Positions 28,371 through 37,229 of a stretch of 64,000 nucleotides of DNA are shown here, one piece after another. Source of the stretch: Mesorhizobium sp. (lineage in GTDB: Bacteria; Pseudomonadota; Alphaproteobacteria; Rhizobiales; Rhizobiaceae); contig SUGL01000004.1 in the NCBI GenBank assembly GCA_004963905.1, forward strand, positions 62,001-126,000. Reading direction: 5' to 3'. The position numbers were made by a program, and so were the translations under genes. Numbering within the stretch: position 1 is the stretch's first letter; each line of letters begins with the position of its first letter. A model generated the notes under the pieces. It did no database searches. It was not told the origin of the DNA and saw only the letters and a list, made by a program, of their open reading frames with translations.

Positions 28371-30173
28371 TTACTCCGCGGCACCTTTGAAAGCGCTGGC
28401 TCCCGTCTCGAACTGCAGCTTGGCGAGCCGCGCATAGGTGCCGCCCTTGGCGACAAGGCTCTGATGCGTACCTTCCTCGACGATGCGTCCGCCTTCCATG
28501 ACGAGGATGCGGTCGGCCTTGAGCACCGTCGCCAGCCGATGGGCGATGACGATGGTGGTGCGGCCGCGCATCAGCCGCTCGAGCGCCGTCTGCACCAGCG
28601 TCTCGCTTTCGGCGTCGAGCGCCGAGGTCGCCTCGTCGAGCAGGAGGATCGGCGCGTCGCGCAGGATGGCGCGGGCGATCGCGATGCGCTGGCGCTGGCC
28701 GCCCGACAAGGTCACGCCGCGCTCGCCGACCTGGCTGTCATAGCCCTTTTCGAGCTTGCCGATGAATTCGTCGGCAAGGGCAGCCTTCGCAGCCGCCTCG
28801 ATCTCCGCTTCGCTGGCGCCCGGCCGGCCGAAGCCGATGTTGTCGGCAGCACTTGCCGCGAAGATGGTGACGTCCTGCGGCACGATGGCGATGCGCTCGC
28901 GGATCGCTGCCGGATCGGCCTCGCGCACGTCGACGCCGTCGATGACGATGCGGCCGCTTTCCGGATCGTAGAAACGCAGGATCAGCGAGAAGACGGTGCT
29001 TTTTCCCGCGCCCGACGGACCGACGATCGCCACCGTCTCGCCGGGCTTCACCTGGAAGCTGAGGCCATGCACGGCGGCGCGGTCCGGCCGCGCCGGATAG
29101 GAGAAGGAGACGTCGTCGAAGCTGATCGCGCCCTTGGCCTTGGCCGGCAGCGGCTGCGGATCGACGGGCGGCAGGATGGCGGGCGTCTCGGCCAGGATTT
29201 CGGTCAGCCGCTCGGCGGCGCCCGCCGCCTGCGACAGCTCGCTCCAGACTTCCGAGAGCGCGCCGAGCGCGCCGGCGGCGAACACCGAATAGAGCAGGAA
29301 CTGACCGAGCGTGCCGGCCGACATCGTGCCGGCGAGCACGTCGCGCGAGCCGAACCAGAGCACTGCCACCACCGAGGAAAAGATCATGAAGATGGCGAAG
29401 AAGGTGAGGAAGGAGCGGGCGAAGACCGAGGTGCGCGCCGCCTCGAAGGCGGCCTCGACTGCGGCCGAGAAGCGCCCCGTGACCAGCTTCTCGTTGGTGA
29501 AGGCCTGCAGCGTGCGCACGGCGCCGATCTGCTCGCTTGCATAGGCGGTGGCCTCGGCAAGCGTGTCCTGCGCCAGCCGGGACTTGCGCCGCACCGAACG
29601 GCCGAAGGCGACCAGCGGCAGCACGATCAGTGGAATGGCGGCGATGACGAGGCCGGAGAGTTTCGGGCTGGTGAACACCATCATCGCCACGGCGCCGAGG
29701 CCGAGGATGAGGTTGCGCAGCGCCACGGAAGCCGTGGCGCCGACCGCCGACTTTACTTGTGTCGTGTCGGCGGCAAGCCGCGACACGATCTCGCCCGACT
29801 GGGCGCGATCGAAAAAGGCCGGCGAAAGCGTGGTCACATGGGAAAAGACGTCGCGGCGGATATCGGCGACGACGCGCTCGCCGAGCGTGATGACGAAATA
29901 GTAGCGACTGGCCGAGGCTGCCGCGAGCAGCGCCGCCATCAGAACCAGCGCGGCGAAATACTCGGCGATGAAGGTGGAGCCGGCCGCCTGGAAGCCATGA
30001 TCGATCATGCGCCGCACGGCCATCGGCAGCGCCAGCGTCGTCGCTGCCGCGACGATCAGCGAGATGATCGCGCCGACCGCCAGTTTCCGGTAGCGGGTGA
30101 TGTAGGGAAAAAGGCTTCTGAGCGGCCGGATCGAGCGCCTGCGCGCGTCTCCACTGACACCGATATCCGCCAT
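28371..30173 (-). CDS. ABC exporter half-transporter (MsbA/type I)
   Basis: A 600-residue fused ABC exporter: six membrane helices (about 25-310) and an ATPase domain (about 350-590). Walker A GPSGAGKSTVFSL (about 392), signature LSGGQRQRIAIARA (about 496), Walker B ILLLDEATSALD (about 515) and the His switch VIAHRL. It should work as a homodimer exporting a lipid or hydrophobic molecule. Start at 30173 has AGAGGA; the frame continues to 30242 without clear support. It converges on the toxin gene, only 8 bases apart. Confidence 0.92.
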   Translation of the reverse strand: MADIGVSGDARRRSIRPLRSLFPYITRYRKLAVGAIISLIVAAATTLALPMAVRRMIDHGFQAAGSTFIAEYFAALVLMAALLAAASASRYYFVITLGERVVADIRRDVFSHVTTLSPAFFDRAQSGEIVSRLAADTTQVKSAVGATASVALRNLILGLGAVAMMVFTSPKLSGLVIAAIPLIVLPLVAFGRSVRRKSRLAQDTLAEATAYASEQIGAVRTLQAFTNEKLVTGRFSAAVEAAFEAARTSVFARSFLTFFAIFMIFSSVVAVLWFGSRDVLAGTMSAGTLGQFLLYSVFAAGALGALSEVWSELSQAAGAAERLTEILAETPAILPPVDPQPLPAKAKGAISFDDVSFSYPARPDRAAVHGLSFQVKPGETVAIVGPSGAGKSTVFSLILRFYDPESGRIVIDGVDVREADPAAIRERIAIVPQDVTIFAASAADNIGFGRPGASEAEIEAAAKAALADEFIGKLEKGYDSQVGERGVTLSGGQRQRIAIARAILRDAPILLLDEATSALDAESETLVQTALERLMRGRTTIVIAHRLATVLKADRILVMEGGRIVEEGTHQSLVAKGGTYARLAKLQFETGASAFKGAAE

Positions 30174-30379
30174 GAGCGTTTCCTCTGGCCGCTTGCCGGT
30201 CATCGCTTCAATATATGCGCTTGCCGCGGCCTTGTGATTCAATTCCGGCTGATGTATAGGCTCGCCGACCGTTTTAGAAGCCGTGGCTTTTCATTAGCTG
30301 CGGCTTCGAGTTTTGAAAGGGGGCGCATCGACGCAGGCCATAGGCCCGTCACCAGCGCCGGCAGCCAGGAAACACGACA

Positions 30380-30601
30380 ATGAAGGCCGATATCCATCCC
30401 GACTACCACACCATTAAGGTCGTCATGACCGATGGCACCGAATACCTGACCCGTTCGACCTGGGGCAAGGAAGGCGACACGATGAACCTCGACATCGACC
30501 CGACCACGCACCCGGCCTGGACCGGCGGCCAGCAGACCCTGCTCGACCGCGGCGGCCGCCTGTCCAAGTTCAAGAAGCGCTTCGAAGGTTTCGGCCTCTA
30601 A
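30380..30601 (+). CDS. rpmE: Ribosomal protein bL31
   Basis: A 73-residue large-subunit protein bL31. It starts [19 protein letters not shown] and ends KKRFEGFGL, as rhizobial bL31 does; it lacks the zinc-binding cysteines of the C+ form. It stands alone and is followed by a strong terminator at 30631-30654. Confidence 0.96.
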   Translation: MKADIHPDYHTIKVVMTDGTEYLTRSTWGKEGDTMNLDIDPTTHPAWTGGQQTLLDRGGRLSKFKKRFEGFGL

Positions 30602-30630
30602 GCTCATCTTCGCTTTGTCGCAGATCAAAA

Positions 30631-30654
30631 ACCCGCCTCCGAGGCGGGTTTTTT
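30631..30654 (+). terminator. Rho-independent terminator after rpmE
   Basis: ACCCGCCTC (30631-30639) pairs with GAGGCGGGT (30641-30649), and a run of six T residues follows. It is 30 bases after the rpmE stop. Confidence 0.93.
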
Positions 30655-30660
30655 GTTGGC

Positions 30661-30885
30661 CAGCGCTCCCTTCTCCCCGTGAACGGGGAGAAGGTGCCCG
30701 AAGGGCGGATGAGGGGCAGCGCCGGCGTCGGCAAGTTGGTCATCGCCACGCGTCAAGTCTCGGAGAAATCCGGTGACAGTGCACTTCTTCGATGACGCTA
30801 AATATCGAAGGCTCGCGCTGCCCCTCACCTGCCTGCCGGCATCCTCTCCCCGTATAGTGACGGGGAGAGGGACGCTCTCGCCGAC
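30661..30885. repeat. RIME-like element, copy 1
   Basis: Two inverted arms of about 55-60 bases: TTCTCCCCGTGAACGGGGAG with GGATGAGGGGCAGCGC on the left, and GCGCTGCCCCTCACCTGCC with TCTCCCCGTATAGTGACGGG on the right. About 110 bases of unrelated sequence lie between. This is the form of Rhizobium-specific intergenic mosaic elements. It fills the rpmE-TetR gap; no gene is seen in it. Confidence 0.85.
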
Positions 30886-30922
30886 GGTTTCGCCAATTGT
30901 CAACGCTACCAAGGCCTGATCC

Positions 30923-31564
30923 CTACCTAACCACCAGCTCCCTCAGCGCCATGCGCTTGTAGGCCGCGACCAGCCTGTCGCCTTCTTCCCGGTCGACGGA
31001 GATCGCCAGCCGCATGGCGGTTTCACCCATCTGCCAGACAAGGAAGGCGGTCGTCTCCAGCTCGACCGGATCGGCATTGGGCCTGAGCCGCTTCAGCACC
31101 GCGACCAGGAATTCGGCATTGGCGCGGCTGTCGGCTAGTTCCAGCTCACGCAGCGCCTTGTCGGCCTGCGTGCCCGACCAGATGTCGCGCATCACCGGCT
31201 CGGCCAGGAACAGCCGGTAATAGATGTCGACCAGTTCCGAAAACGCTTGGCTGAGCCCTTCGGCGTCGCCGACATCTTTCAGCGCGGCTGAAATGCAGGC
31301 CTGGCTTTCGGCGGTGTAGCGCTCGGCAAGCGCCCAGACGATCGCCCGCTTGTCCGGAAAGAACTGGTAGAGCGAGCCGATCGACACACCCGCCCTTTCC
31401 GCCACTTCCCCCATGCGCATGGCGTCGCTGCCCTGCTCGGCAATCAGCGCCGAGGCGGCGGCAAGCATGCGCTCGACCCGCTCGCGGCTGCGCTGCTGGC
31501 TCGGCGCCCGCCGCGGCGAAGCGATGGCACCCTGGTCGGTCCTCGCGGCGACTTTGTCATCCAT
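30923..31564 (-). CDS. TetR/AcrR family transcriptional regulator
   Basis: A 213-residue TetR-family repressor. The DNA-binding domain (about 25-75) has LIAEQGSDAMRMGEVAERAG then VSIGSLYQFFPDKRAIVWALAE, the usual HTH motif. The C-terminal ligand-binding helices are unassignable. It is divergent from the DUF1772 gene with a 124-base shared region, so it probably regulates that gene. A possible 9-base palindrome GAGTTACTC is at 31640-31648. Confidence 0.93.
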   Translation of the reverse strand: MDDKVAARTDQGAIASPRRAPSQQRSRERVERMLAAASALIAEQGSDAMRMGEVAERAGVSIGSLYQFFPDKRAIVWALAERYTAESQACISAALKDVGDAEGLSQAFSELVDIYYRLFLAEPVMRDIWSGTQADKALRELELADSRANAEFLVAVLKRLRPNADPVELETTAFLVWQMGETAMRLAISVDREEGDRLVAAYKRMALRELVVR

Positions 31565-31688
31565 GACTCACTCCGGGCGGTTTTTCGAAACTGGCTTGAC
31601 TCGCAAGATATGAAGGTTTATCACGTTTTGCAAATGTGAGAGTTACTCATGTTTTGTCGCAACCGTCTACAAATCTGGAGCAACCGAC

Positions 31689-32165
31689 ATGATGAAATTC
31701 CTTCCCACCCTCACCTTCATTGCCGCGATCGGATCCGGCGTTGTTGGCGGCGTCTTCTTCGCATTCTCGAATTTCGTCATGGCGGCGCTTGCCCGGCTGC
31801 CAGTCCCAAGCGGCATCGCCGCGATGAATTCGATCAACGTCACGGTGATCACGCCGACCTTCATGACGGCGCTGTTCGGCACCGGGCTCGTCTGCCTGGT
31901 GTTGATTGCCGCCGTGTTCTTGGGCTGGAGCCAGTCCGGCTCGTACTGGCTGCTTGCCGGCGCCGTGATCTATCTCGTCGGCAACCCGATCGTGACCATG
32001 GTCTTCAACGTGCCGCTCAACGACGCGCTCGCCGCCGTCGATCCGGAGAGCGCCAACGGCGCCGCCGTGTGGGCGAACCATCTCACCCAATGGGTGATGT
32101 GGAACCATGTCCGCACCGTCACCGCGATCGTGGCGATGGCCTGCTTCATCATGGCATTGATCTGA
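31689..32165 (+). CDS. DUF1772 (anthrone-oxygenase-like) membrane protein
   Basis: A 158-residue membrane protein with four predicted helices. DUF1772 marks are FFAFSNFVMAALARLP, the VFNVPLNDAL segment and the WNHVRTVTAIVA helix, which in anthrone oxygenases carry conserved Asn and His residues. It may catalyse cofactor-free oxidation, or be a membrane protein of unknown role. The start MMKF has two possible ATGs (31689 or 31692). It is adjacent and divergent to the TetR gene. Confidence 0.85.
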   Translation: MMKFLPTLTFIAAIGSGVVGGVFFAFSNFVMAALARLPVPSGIAAMNSINVTVITPTFMTALFGTGLVCLVLIAAVFLGWSQSGSYWLLAGAVIYLVGNPIVTMVFNVPLNDALAAVDPESANGAAVWANHLTQWVMWNHVRTVTAIVAMACFIMALI

Positions 32166-32188
32166 AGACCGCACTCCACAATGCAAAA

Positions 32189-32209
32189 GACCCCGCGTCA
32201 GGCGGGGTC
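32189..32209. terminator. Bidirectional terminator between DUF1772 and Rdx genes
   Basis: GACCCCGC (32189-32196) pairs with GCGGGGTC (32202-32209). On the minus strand it is followed by TTTTGC, on the plus strand by a weaker TGTCTTCTT. It overlaps the stop codon of the minus-strand Rdx gene (32198-32200). Confidence 0.8.
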
Positions 32210-32509
32210 TGTCTTCTTGTGCGTCGTGCGATCGACATGGCCAAGGTCGCGATCTGGGTCGATGACATCGCGGACCAATTGCTTGAGCTTTGCTGCATCC
32301 GGAAAGCCGCCGTCGCGCTTGCGCTCCCAGATAAGCTGATCGTTGCAGGTGATGGTGAAGATGCCGCCGGTGCCTGGCACCAGCGTCACCTCGCCGAGAT
32401 CCGTGCCGAAGGTCGACAGCAATTCCTGCGCCATCCAGCCTGCACGCAACAGCCACAGGCATTGCGTGCAGTAGGTGATGCGGATGGTCGGAAGCGGCTT
32501 CTCGCTCAT
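32198..32509 (-). CDS. SelT/SelW/SelH-like (Rdx family) thioredoxin-fold protein
   Basis: A 103-residue Rdx-family protein. The redox motif CTQC lies near the start (RITYCTQCLWLLRAGWMAQEL), with cysteine where selenoprotein members have selenocysteine, then VTLVPGTGGIFTITCNDQLIWERKRDGGFPDA. The partner is unknown. Start at 32509 is before the beta strand; 31 upstream codons would overlap yebC. The gene lies 19 bases downstream of yebC. Confidence 0.9.
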   Translation of the reverse strand: MSEKPLPTIRITYCTQCLWLLRAGWMAQELLSTFGTDLGEVTLVPGTGGIFTITCNDQLIWERKRDGGFPDAAKLKQLVRDVIDPDRDLGHVDRTTHKKTDPA

Positions 32510-32528
32510 ATCGGATCGCGTGGCCGGC

Positions 32529-33278
32529 TCAGGCCGCGCTGAGCTTGGCCATGGTCTCGTCGTCGACCTCGAAATTGGCGTAGACGCTCTGCACGTCGTC
32601 ATCGTCCTCGAGGGTGGCGACCAGCTTCATCAGCGACTGCGCCCGCTCTTCGTCGACCGGGACATTGTTCTGCGGCCGCCAGATCGGCTTCACCGATTCC
32701 GCCTCGCCGAGCGCGACTTCCAGCGACTTCGACACGTCGCCGAGATTCTCGAAGCTGCAATAGATGGTGTGGCCTTCCTCGTCGGACTCGACGTCGTCGG
32801 CGCCGGCCTCGATCGCGGCTTCCATGACCTTGTCGGCGCTGCCGGCCGAGGCCGGATAGTAGATCTCGCCGATGCGGTCCCACATGAAGGACACCGAGCC
32901 GGTTTCGCCGAGCGCTCCGCCGGCCTTGGTGAAGGCGGCGCGCACATTGGATGCGGAACGGTTGCGGTTGTCGGTCAGCACCTCGACGATCAGCGCCACG
33001 CCGCCGGGTCCGTAGCCTTCATAGCGCACCGCCTCGTAGTTTTCGGCGTCGCCGGCCGACGCCTTGTTGATGGCGCGCTGGATGTTGTCCTTCGGCATCG
33101 AGACCGCCTTGGCGTTCTGCACCGCAAGGCGCAGCCGCGGGTTCATCGCCGGGTCCGGCGTGCCGGTCTTGGCGGCGACGGTGATTTCGCGCGCCAGCTT
33201 GGAAAACATTTTCGACCGCACCGCGTCCTGGCGGCCCTTGCGGTGCATGATGTTCTTAAATTGCGAATGGCCAGCCAT
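32529..33278 (-). CDS. yebC: YebC/PmpR family transcriptional or translational regulator
   Basis: A 249-residue YebC protein. The start [20 protein letters not shown], the central [24 protein letters not shown] (about 90-113) and [15 protein letters not shown] are diagnostic. Members bind DNA or act on ribosomes stalled at proline runs; which applies here is unknown. The 33278 start has AGGGG upstream; the longer frame is non-homologous. Usually near ruvC in other genomes, but separated here by 23 kb. Confidence 0.94.
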   Translation of the reverse strand: MAGHSQFKNIMHRKGRQDAVRSKMFSKLAREITVAAKTGTPDPAMNPRLRLAVQNAKAVSMPKDNIQRAINKASAGDAENYEAVRYEGYGPGGVALIVEVLTDNRNRSASNVRAAFTKAGGALGETGSVSFMWDRIGEIYYPASAGSADKVMEAAIEAGADDVESDEEGHTIYCSFENLGDVSKSLEVALGEAESVKPIWRPQNNVPVDEERAQSLMKLVATLEDDDDVQSVYANFEVDDETMAKLSAA

Positions 33279-33301
33279 GGCACCCCTGTCGTGTTCGGCT
33301 A

Positions 33302-33348
33302 GAGCATTTTTCGGCCGGGCGCGATCACCCGGCATCGGCAAAATGCTC
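33302..33348. repeat. Palindromic intergenic repeat
   Basis: GAGCATTTT (33302-33310) pairs with AAAATGCTC (33340-33348), with an inner GGCCGGGCG/CACCCGG hairpin. It sits upstream of yebC; the rest of the gap to the ArsR gene (33349-33493) shows nothing else. Confidence 0.6.
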
Positions 33349-33493
33349 GAATTCAAATTTTCAGAACGTCTGAGCTATGCCTGCGAAGGCACGCGGCGCT
33401 CTCTGTCGGAATGGCCGGCTTATAGATAAATCGGCTCAATTCGTCCAGCCGCGCCGTTGAGCCGGCGACGAACCGGCCTGGCGAGGATCGTGG

Positions 33494-33817
33494 TCATCCC
33501 TCCAGGTCGGACTTGAGCCGGTCGATGATGCTGATGGCGTGGCTGGCATACTGGCTGATCCAGCGGTCGTGGATCTGCTTGATCGGCAGCGCGTTGAGAT
33601 GGTTCCAGCGTTCGCGCCCCTCGCGCTTCGCCACGACCAGATCTGCCTCTTCGAGCACCTTGAGATGCATCATCACCGTGCAGCGGTCCATGTCCGGGAA
33701 AGCCTCGCAGAGCGCGCCCGTGGTCCGCGGCTGATCCTTCAGCCGGTCCAGCAGCTCGCGCCGACGCGGATGCGCCAAGGCCTTGAAAACATGGTCGTCT
33801 GCGGTTTGGCTTGACAT
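33494..33817 (-). CDS. ArsR family HTH regulator
   Basis: A 107-residue ArsR-type winged-helix regulator. HTH: LAHPRRRELLDRLKDQPRTT, then ALCEAFPDMDRCTVMMHLKVLEEADLV (about 33-60). It lacks the classic CxC metal site, so the signal is probably not a metal. It is divergent from the SRPBCC-VOC-SRPBCC genes. Its ATG lies inside the palindromic operator and there is no visible Shine-Dalgarno site, so it may be translated from a leaderless transcript. No nearer in-frame ATG exists. Confidence 0.9.
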   Translation of the reverse strand: MSSQTADDHVFKALAHPRRRELLDRLKDQPRTTGALCEAFPDMDRCTVMMHLKVLEEADLVVAKREGRERWNHLNALPIKQIHDRWISQYASHAISIIDRLKSDLEG

Positions 33818-33839
33818 GTTATATTTCTATAACATATCG
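33811..33839 (+). promoter_or_regulatory. Divergent promoter with perfect palindromic operator
   Basis: ATGTTATA (33816-33823) and TATAACAT (33828-33835) form a perfect 8-base inverted repeat with a TTTC spacer. It overlaps the TTGACA -35 box (33811-33816) of the rightward genes and the ArsR start codon (33815-33817). An ArsR dimer could bind here to repress both sides. Confidence 0.72.
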
Positions 33840-33868
33840 TTTTGGCGATCAAGGAAGGAGCTGTGGAT

Positions 33869-34351
33869 ATGTCTCTTGGATTCAGGATTTCCGGACGCAT
33901 CGGCAAACCGGTCGCCGAGGTCTTCGACGCGGTCGTCAATCCGACGAAGCTCAGCGGCTATTTCACCACCATCGGCGGCGCCTCCGCCCCATTGGTCGCC
34001 GGCACCACCGTGACTTGGTGGAAGACGGTTCCGGTCGAGGTCGACGAGGTGACCAAGGACAAACGCATCGTGCTGCGCTGGGATGCGACCGACGCCGAAG
34101 GCAAACCAGCCTACAAGACCCGCATCGAGATGAATTTCGAGCCATTGGATGACGGCGGGACCTTTGTCACCATCGCCGAAGCCGGCTGGCGCGAAGGCGA
34201 GGTCGGCCTGAAGAAGTCCTATCTCAATTGCGAAGGCTGGTCGCAGATGCTGGCCTGCATGAAGGCTTATCTCGAATACGGCATCAATTTGCGCGACGGC
34301 TACTATCGCGCCGAGATGAAGGGCGAGCCGGCCAACGAGACCAATATCTGA
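33869..34351 (+). CDS. SRPBCC (AHSA1) family protein
   Basis: A 160-residue SRPBCC protein. Start MSLGFRISGRIGKPVAEVFDAVVNPTKLSGYF is the family opening, and YLEYGINLRDGYYRAEMKGEP is the C-terminal helix end. ATG at 33869 has AAGGAAGGAG upstream. First gene of a run SRPBCC-VOC-SRPBCC under the divergent ArsR. A common ArsR-SRPBCC pairing suggests the regulator controls a ligand-binding protein; the ligand is unknown. Confidence 0.87.
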   Translation: MSLGFRISGRIGKPVAEVFDAVVNPTKLSGYFTTIGGASAPLVAGTTVTWWKTVPVEVDEVTKDKRIVLRWDATDAEGKPAYKTRIEMNFEPLDDGGTFVTIAEAGWREGEVGLKKSYLNCEGWSQMLACMKAYLEYGINLRDGYYRAEMKGEPANETNI

Positions 34352-34382
34352 ACCGCAAGAACTGAGCCAAGGGAGGACTGCC

Positions 34383-34772
34383 GTGAAGGTAACGCCATTC
34401 CTGATGTTCGAAGGTAAGGCCGAGGAGGCCATGGTCTTCTATTGCGAGACCATTCCGCAGAGCCGCGTCGTCGACGTCACGCGCTACGGTCCAGGCGAGG
34501 ATGGGCCCGAGGGGGCAGTCAAGCTGGCGCGCGCATCAATCGGCGGCACGGAGGTCATGATCTTCAACAGCCCGGTGCATCACGCCTTCACCTTCACGCC
34601 ATCGGTCTCGTTCTTCGTCGACTGTTCCTCCAAAGAGGAACTGGAGCGCATCGCCGAAGCGCTGGCCAAGGACGGCGGATTCCTGATGCCGCCCGGCAAT
34701 TACGGCTTCAGCCGCCGTTTCGCCTGGCTCAACGACAGGTTCGGCGTTTCCTGGCAGATCAACCTGCCCTGA
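34383..34772 (+). CDS. VOC family (PhnB-like) glyoxalase-fold protein
   Basis: A 129-residue VOC/glyoxalase-fold protein of the PhnB/3-demethylubiquinone-methyltransferase-like group. Start VKVTPFLMFEGKAEEAMVFY, middle FNSPVHHAFTFTPSVSFFVDC, end NDRFGVSWQINLP. GTG start at 34383 with GGAGGA. The family includes metal-dependent dioxygenases, glyoxalases and resistance proteins; the few histidines here do not show which. It is 31 bases after the SRPBCC gene. Confidence 0.87.
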   Translation: MKVTPFLMFEGKAEEAMVFYCETIPQSRVVDVTRYGPGEDGPEGAVKLARASIGGTEVMIFNSPVHHAFTFTPSVSFFVDCSSKEELERIAEALAKDGGFLMPPGNYGFSRRFAWLNDRFGVSWQINLP

Positions 34773-34792
34773 TGAGAAATTGGGAGAACGCC

Positions 34793-35254
34793 ATGGAACT
34801 CAAAGAGAACCCCATCGCCGAAGCCGGCATGCTGATCCGCCGGCCCGTCGCCGATGTTTTCGCGGCGATTGTCGATCCGGCGGTCACCACGAAGTTCTGG
34901 TTCACGCATTCCAGCGGCCGGCTGGACGAGGGCAAGACGGTTCAGTGGGAGTGGAGCATGTATGGCGTCTCGACGGCCGTCGAGGTCAGCGAGATCGTCC
35001 CCAACGAAAAGATCGTCATGCAATGGAGCGAGCCGCCGACCACCGTCGTCTGGACTTTCACCCAGATGCCTGGCGACACAACCTTCCTCGAAGTCCGCAA
35101 TTTCGGCTTCGCCGGCTCGGGCGACGAACAAGTCAGCCAGGCGATCGGCTCGACCGGCGGCTTCTCGCTGGTGCTCGCCGGTGCCAAGGCGTGGTTGGAA
35201 CAGGGCCTGACGCTCGGCCTTATCGGCGACCGCCATCCGAAGGGCCTAAAATGA
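34793..35254 (+). CDS. SRPBCC family protein (second of pair)
   Basis: A 153-residue SRPBCC protein. Start MELKENPIAEAGMLIRRPVADVFAAIVDPAVTT and end SLVLAGAKAWLEQGLTLGLIGDRHP. ATG at 34793 has GGGAG. Third gene of the ArsR-linked set, 20 bases after VOC. Only loosely similar to the first SRPBCC protein, so it may have a different ligand. Confidence 0.87.
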   Translation: MELKENPIAEAGMLIRRPVADVFAAIVDPAVTTKFWFTHSSGRLDEGKTVQWEWSMYGVSTAVEVSEIVPNEKIVMQWSEPPTTVVWTFTQMPGDTTFLEVRNFGFAGSGDEQVSQAIGSTGGFSLVLAGAKAWLEQGLTLGLIGDRHPKGLK

Positions 35255-35255
35255 A

Positions 35256-35481
35256 TTCGTCATGCTAGGGCGGAGCAAGGAGCGAAGCGACGCGCGCAGA
35301 CCCTAGCATCCATGCCGTGACGCCGACGTTCCGCCGCGTCTCAGGATGAAACGCCCAAAAATCCGACAGCTGACCTTCAGCCGTTACACAATTCTGCTCC
35401 GCTGCATTATTCGGCGTGGGTAACGGCATGGATTCTAGGGTCTGCGCTCCGCTTTGCGTCGCTCCGCCCTAGAATGACGAA
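35256..35481. mobile_element. 226-bp element with long terminal inverted repeats (MITE-like)
   Basis: The left arm (35256-35319, TTCGTCAT..TAGGGCGGAGC..CAGACCCTAG..CATGCCGT) and right arm (35423-35481, ACGGCATGG..CTAGGGTCTGCG..GCTCCGCCCTA..ATGACGAA) are about 60-base imperfect inverted repeats. The 100-base centre has no gene. This looks like a miniature inverted-repeat element of the type found in rhizobial genomes; no target-site duplication was identified. Confidence 0.75.
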
Positions 35482-35493
35482 GGTGTGCCAGCA

Positions 35494-36261
35494 TCAATGC
35501 CCTTCGCCGGACCTCTGCTTCCTGCGGTGCCGGGCCAGCATGTTGAGTCCCTCGACCAGCGCCGAAAAGCCCATGGCGGCATAGATGTAGCCCTTGGGCA
35601 CATGGTAGCCCATGCCGTCGGCAATCAGCGTCATGCCGATCATCAGCAGGAAGCCGAGCGCCAGCATGACGATCGTCGGGTTCCGGGCGATGAAATCGGC
35701 AAGCGGTCCGGCCGCCAGCATCATCGCGCTCACCGCCACGATCACTGCGATATACATGATTGCGATCTCGTCGGTCATGCCGACGGCGGTGATGATGGAA
35801 TCGATCGAGAAGACGAGGTCGAGCAAAAGGATCTGAAAGATGGCGCCGGCAAGGCTCATCTGCAGCGCGCCGCCCACCATCGTGTCCTGATGGTCCTGCG
35901 GGTCGACCGTGTGGTGGATTTCCTTGGTCGCCTTCCAGACCAGGAACAGGCCGCCGGCGATCAGGATCAGGTCACGCCACGAAAAGCCGTGCCCGAACGC
36001 CGTGAACACCGGCGTCGTCAGTTGCACGATGATCGAGATCGTGGCGAGCAGGATGAGGCGCATCACCAGCGCCGCGGAGATGCCAAGCCTGCGCGCGCGG
36101 GCGCGCTGCGCTTCCGGCAGCTTGTTGGTGAGGATCGAGATGAAGATCAAATTGTCGATGCCGAGCACCACCTCCAGCACCACCAGCGTCAGCAGCGCGA
36201 TCCAGGCGGTCGGATCGGAAACGAAGGCGAAATGCGGCGCCAGGAATTCGACAAGCTGCAT
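35494..36261 (-). CDS. TerC family integral membrane protein
   Basis: A 255-residue TerC protein with about seven helices. Family marks are [22 protein letters not shown] (about 25-46) and [22 protein letters not shown] (about 125-146), each with a membrane Asp. TerC members are linked to manganese export and to metallating secreted proteins. Start at 36261 has AGGGG upstream. Alone on the minus strand, preceded by a palindromic repeat. Confidence 0.93.
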   Translation of the reverse strand: MQLVEFLAPHFAFVSDPTAWIALLTLVVLEVVLGIDNLIFISILTNKLPEAQRARARRLGISAALVMRLILLATISIIVQLTTPVFTAFGHGFSWRDLILIAGGLFLVWKATKEIHHTVDPQDHQDTMVGGALQMSLAGAIFQILLLDLVFSIDSIITAVGMTDEIAIMYIAVIVAVSAMMLAAGPLADFIARNPTIVMLALGFLLMIGMTLIADGMGYHVPKGYIYAAMGFSALVEGLNMLARHRRKQRSGEGH

Positions 36262-36288
36262 GGAGGTCGTCCCCTCTACGATCCAAAG

Positions 36289-36332
36289 CAATTTCAGGAA
36301 AAGTGCTTAGCGGTTTTCCGTCCGGAACTGCG
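36289..36332. repeat. Palindromic intergenic repeat, copy 2
   Basis: GCAATTTC and GGAACTGC arms around AAAAGTGCTTAGCGGTTTTC. Close match to the element at 6249-6292. Seems dispersed, between TerC and ymdB. Confidence 0.65.
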
Positions 36333-36404
36333 CAGAAACAAAGCCTAGAGCAGATTTTCGACGAGTTCCGGGGGAGTTAGGTGCTTGAGGTTCTCATATC
36401 AATG

Positions 36405-37229
36405 TCACGACCAGAAGGACGGCGCCGTTTCCTCCAGCCGCGGCCCGCGACGAAACGGCGCGATCTTCTCGGCAAGACCCGTGCGGTCGGAGATCTCGAC
36501 GCCGATGCCGCAGAGCGTCGCCGGCCCGCTCGCCGCCTCGAACCGGCCCTTCGGCACTTTCGAGAGGAAGCGGTTGAGCGGTTCTTCCTTGTCCATGCCG
36601 AGCGAGGAATCGTAGTCGCCGCACATGCCGGCATCCGAAATATAGGCGGTGCCGCCGTTGAGGATCTGGTGGTCGGCGGTCGGCTGGTGCGTGTGCGTGC
36701 CGACCACCAGGCTGGCGCGGCCGTCGACGAAATGCGCGAAACACATCTTTTCCGACGTCGCCTCGGCGTGGAAATCGATGACCGCCGCATCGGCCTGCTC
36801 GCCGAGCGGACAGGCGGAAAGCTCGCGCTCGCCGGCCTGGAACGGATCGTCGAGCTCGGGATGCATGAAGACGCGCCCCATGATGTTGGCGACCAGCACC
36901 CGTGCGCCGTTCCTGGCGATGTAGACGCCGGAGCCGCGCCCCGGCGTGCCCTTGGGGAAATTGGAGGGGCGCAGGAAGCGCTCCTCGCGTGGCGCGAAGA
37001 TCAGCGCGTCGCGCTGGTCCCAGACATGGTTGCCGGTGGTAACGACATCCGCGCCTGCCGCCAGCGTCTCGCGAAAGATCTCCTCGGTGATGCCGAAACC
37101 GCCGGCGGCGTTCTCGCCATTGACGATGACGAAGTCGAGCCTGAAGTCGGAGATCAAGCCCGGCAGCTGTTCCCACACCGCCGTGCGTCCAGTTTTTCCG
37201 ACCATGTCGCCGAGGAAGAGAAGTCTCAT
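36405..37229 (-). CDS. YmdB-like (TIGR00282) metallophosphoesterase
   Basis: A 274-residue phosphoesterase, YmdB/TIGR00282 type, with phosphodiesterase activity on 2',3'-cyclic nucleotides in Bacillus. Metal motifs: LFLGDMVGKTGR, IVNGENAAGGFGI, TTGNHVWDQRDA and VVGTHTHQPTADH. Its ATG overlaps the stop of the upstream HTH antitoxin gene by 4 bases, suggesting coupling. Confidence 0.94.
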   Translation of the reverse strand: MRLLFLGDMVGKTGRTAVWEQLPGLISDFRLDFVIVNGENAAGGFGITEEIFRETLAAGADVVTTGNHVWDQRDALIFAPREERFLRPSNFPKGTPGRGSGVYIARNGARVLVANIMGRVFMHPELDDPFQAGERELSACPLGEQADAAVIDFHAEATSEKMCFAHFVDGRASLVVGTHTHQPTADHQILNGGTAYISDAGMCGDYDSSLGMDKEEPLNRFLSKVPKGRFEAASGPATLCGIGVEISDRTGLAEKIAPFRRGPRLEETAPSFWS

